A stretch of DNA of 6,552 nucleotides from an uncultured Collinsella sp. (GTDB taxonomy: Bacteria > Actinomycetota > Coriobacteriia > Coriobacteriales > Coriobacteriaceae): positions 1-6,552 of the forward strand of contig CAKTUH010000024.1 in assembly GCA_934621885.1 (NCBI GenBank), given 5' to 3'. Made by a program: the position numbers and the translations under genes. Of the stretch, positions 5,533 through 6,552 are shown piece by piece; within the stretch, counting starts at the first letter, position 1, and the number at the start of each line of letters is the position of its first letter. The notes below the pieces were generated by a model. The model had not been told where the DNA came from, did not search any database, and saw only the letters and a list, made by a program, of their open reading frames with translations.

Positions 5533-5557
5533 CCGAGGGTTTATCCGAGGGCTTTAT
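5533..5557 (+). repeat. Tandem duplication over the GntR ribosome binding site
   Basis: CCGAGGGTTTAT (5533-5544) is followed at once by CCGAGGGCTTTAT (5545-5557). The second copy provides the GAGGG ribosome binding site and the first two bases of the ATG. The first copy provides an unused GAGGG. Confidence 0.7.
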
Positions 5558-6248
5558 GGAACAGCACCAGCATTATCAGAGTCTGCAAGACCAGGCATAC
5601 AACGCATTGCGCTCCAAGATCATCTATGCCGAGCTCAAGCCCGGCACGCGCCTTTCGGCGATTGGTCTGGAAAAGGAGACGGGGATCGGTCGCACGCCCA
5701 TCCGCGAGTCCTTTGTACGCCTGCGCGAGCAGGAGCTGGTGGAAACGCGCCCCAAGAGCGGTACCTATGTTTCAAAGATCAGCATGGAGCGTGCCGAGAA
5801 CGCCTGCTTTTTGCGCGAAAAGCTCGAGAGAAGCGTGCTGATCAAATGCTGCTCGGCTGCCACGCCCGAGCAAAAGCACCGGCTTGAGCAGATTCTTGCC
5901 GAGTCAGAGTCGCTCGACCACAGCGAGACGCGTCGCTTCTTTGACCTGGACAACCTGTTCCACGAGACGTGCTTTGAGATTGCCGGTCGCCACATGCTGT
6001 GGGATTGGATGAAGAGCATCAACACGCATTTTGAGCGCTACAACTGGCTGCGTGCGGTGTCGCAGGATCTGGACTGGGAGCCGATTCGTCGGCAACACCG
6101 CCGAATCCTCGAGGCCATTAAGGAAGGCGACACCGATGCGGCGAGCTATCTGGCGCAGACGCACCTGCATCTAATGCCCGAGGAGCAGGGCCCAGTTATC
6201 GCCCTGCATCCCGATTACTTTGAACTGCCCAAGGACTCGACAATCTAA
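5556..6248 (+). CDS. GntR-family transcriptional regulator, FadR/FCD subfamily
   Basis: The 230-residue protein has an N-terminal winged helix (about 8-75) with the usual GntR pattern: IIYAELKPGTRL, a recognition segment GRTPIRESFVRL and a wing RPKSGTYVS. The all-helical C-terminal half matches the FCD effector domain: D132-xxx-H136 (DNLFHETCFEIAG), H181 (RRQHRRILEAI) and H203 (QTHLHLM) can form its metal/ligand site. Such regulators respond to small organic acids and usually repress uptake and catabolic genes. The start has GAGGG at 5547-5551, four bases before the ATG. It stands alone between palindromic copies 2 and 3. Its target is unknown; the sugar-acid operon at the window start is one candidate, and self-control through the upstream palindromes is another. 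Confidence 0.9.
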   Translation: MEQHQHYQSLQDQAYNALRSKIIYAELKPGTRLSAIGLEKETGIGRTPIRESFVRLREQELVETRPKSGTYVSKISMERAENACFLREKLERSVLIKCCSAATPEQKHRLEQILAESESLDHSETRRFFDLDNLFHETCFEIAGRHMLWDWMKSINTHFERYNWLRAVSQDLDWEPIRRQHRRILEAIKEGDTDAASYLAQTHLHLMPEEQGPVIALHPDYFELPKDSTI

Positions 6249-6256
6249 TCTATCCC

Positions 6257-6337
6257 CTCCATAAGTTGCGGTGAAATAGGGACTGTTTAGGCTGGTAAAA
6301 CGCCTGAACAGTCCCTATTTCACCGCAACTTATGGGG
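6257..6337. repeat. Palindromic intergenic element, copy 3
   Basis: This is the longest copy. The arms run from 6257 to 6292 and from 6302 to 6337, about 36 pairs with only wobble pairs as exceptions, closing a 9-base loop. The arms contain AAGTTGCGGTGAAAT, then AGGGACTGTT. It starts eight bases after the GntR stop codon. Compared with copy 1, two inner positions differ in both arms so that pairing is kept. Confidence 0.94.
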
Positions 6338-6354
6338 ATGTTCGCGGCTCAGAT

Positions 6355-6427
6355 AAAAATGCGGTGCCGTTTGGAGGAACTGACCGGAAGCAGGGGTCGA
6401 TTCCTCCAGATGGCACCGCAGCTTTTT
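6355..6427. terminator. Long terminator-like hairpin, possibly bidirectional
   Basis: Arms of 20 bp (6360-6379 and 6401-6420) pair fully, allowing two G-T pairs, and GACC/GGTC adds a short inner stem. Five A residues precede the left arm, and GC plus five T residues follow the right arm. That fits termination of the GntR transcript and perhaps of a gene arriving on the minus strand from beyond the window. The stem is longer than usual, so a small RNA is also possible. Confidence 0.7.
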
Positions 6428-6552
6428 GGTGTTCTGGATTATGTTGAGGCAGTTCGCTTGGAGGGCGGGCAAGCGCCCAAAAGATCGATCGAGTGAGCGA
6501 AGCGGCTCGAAGGCGTGTCGCTTCCGTCACGTTCTATCAGCATACAAGACGG
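6428..6552. other. Terminal stretch without a supported gene
   Basis: A minus-strand frame is open from the window edge to a TAA at 6439-6441 (37 codons). Its translation shows no family features, though the T-rich side of the hairpin at 6355-6427 lies just after it, as expected for a gene end. A short GGGCG/CGCCC hairpin is near 6465-6479. I cannot call a gene here. Confidence 0.3.

Noticed and set aside
5087..6337. The palindromic copies as a CRISPR array
   Set aside because: There are only three copies, each is itself a long palindrome, spacing is irregular (hundreds of bases), and a gene lies between two of them.
6360..6420. The terminal hairpin as a fourth copy of the AAGTTGCGGTGAAAT family
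   Set aside because: Only TGCGGTG is shared. The remainder differs, and the A- and T-tracts make it a terminator-like structure.
6330..6530. A 66-codon minus-strand frame near the window end
   Set aside because: It runs straight through the long terminator-like hairpin and part of palindromic copy 3, and its translation resembles no protein family.

Overview
The window looks like a GC-rich actinobacterial chromosome of the class Coriobacteriia, and Collinsella is my best guess. The evidence is GC-rich third codon positions in the genes, AAAGGA-type ribosome binding sites, and AT-rich intergenic gaps crowded with hairpins. This is a judgement from composition and protein style; no rRNA or other marker is present.

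Layout. Positions 1-150 (+) are the C-terminal end of a GntP-family gluconate/organic-acid permease. It is followed at 230-2008 (+) by a full-length IlvD/Edd-family Fe-S dehydratase and a strong intrinsic terminator (2049-2085). Together they read as an uptake-plus-dehydration unit for a sugar acid. After a repeat-rich gap, two genes lie on the minus strand: an AAA/Orc1-like ATPase with a C-terminal winged helix (2253-3344), and upstream of it a YczE/YitT-like membrane protein (3458-4138). Seven copies of an exact 10-bp-period repeat sit directly upstream of the ATPase start. A 492-bp divergent intergenic region (4139-4630) separates the membrane protein gene from a HIT-family hydrolase gene (4631-5065, +). 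It contains three operator-like palindromes, two plausible opposed promoters, and a long, strongly structured leader on the membrane-protein side whose last hairpin covers the ribosome binding site. A second gene-poor region (5066-5555) holds three palindromic elements and leads into a GntR/FCD-family regulator gene (5556-6248, +). Another palindrome follows that gene, then a terminator-like hairpin (6355-6427). The last 125 bases hold no gene I can support.

How the parts relate. The permease and dehydratase are probably co-transcribed. The membrane protein and HIT genes appear to be under coordinated control: identical 16-bp palindrome cores sit just downstream of each opposed -10 box, about 126 bp apart. 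The GntR/FCD regulator could control sugar-acid genes such as the first operon, but nothing in the sequence shows this directly.

The least explained content is non-coding. It comprises three copies of an AAGTTGCGGTGAAAT palindrome family with paired base changes in the two arms, a roughly 200-bp inverted-repeat element between two of them, the 10-bp repeats before the ATPase, and the structured leader of the membrane-protein gene.
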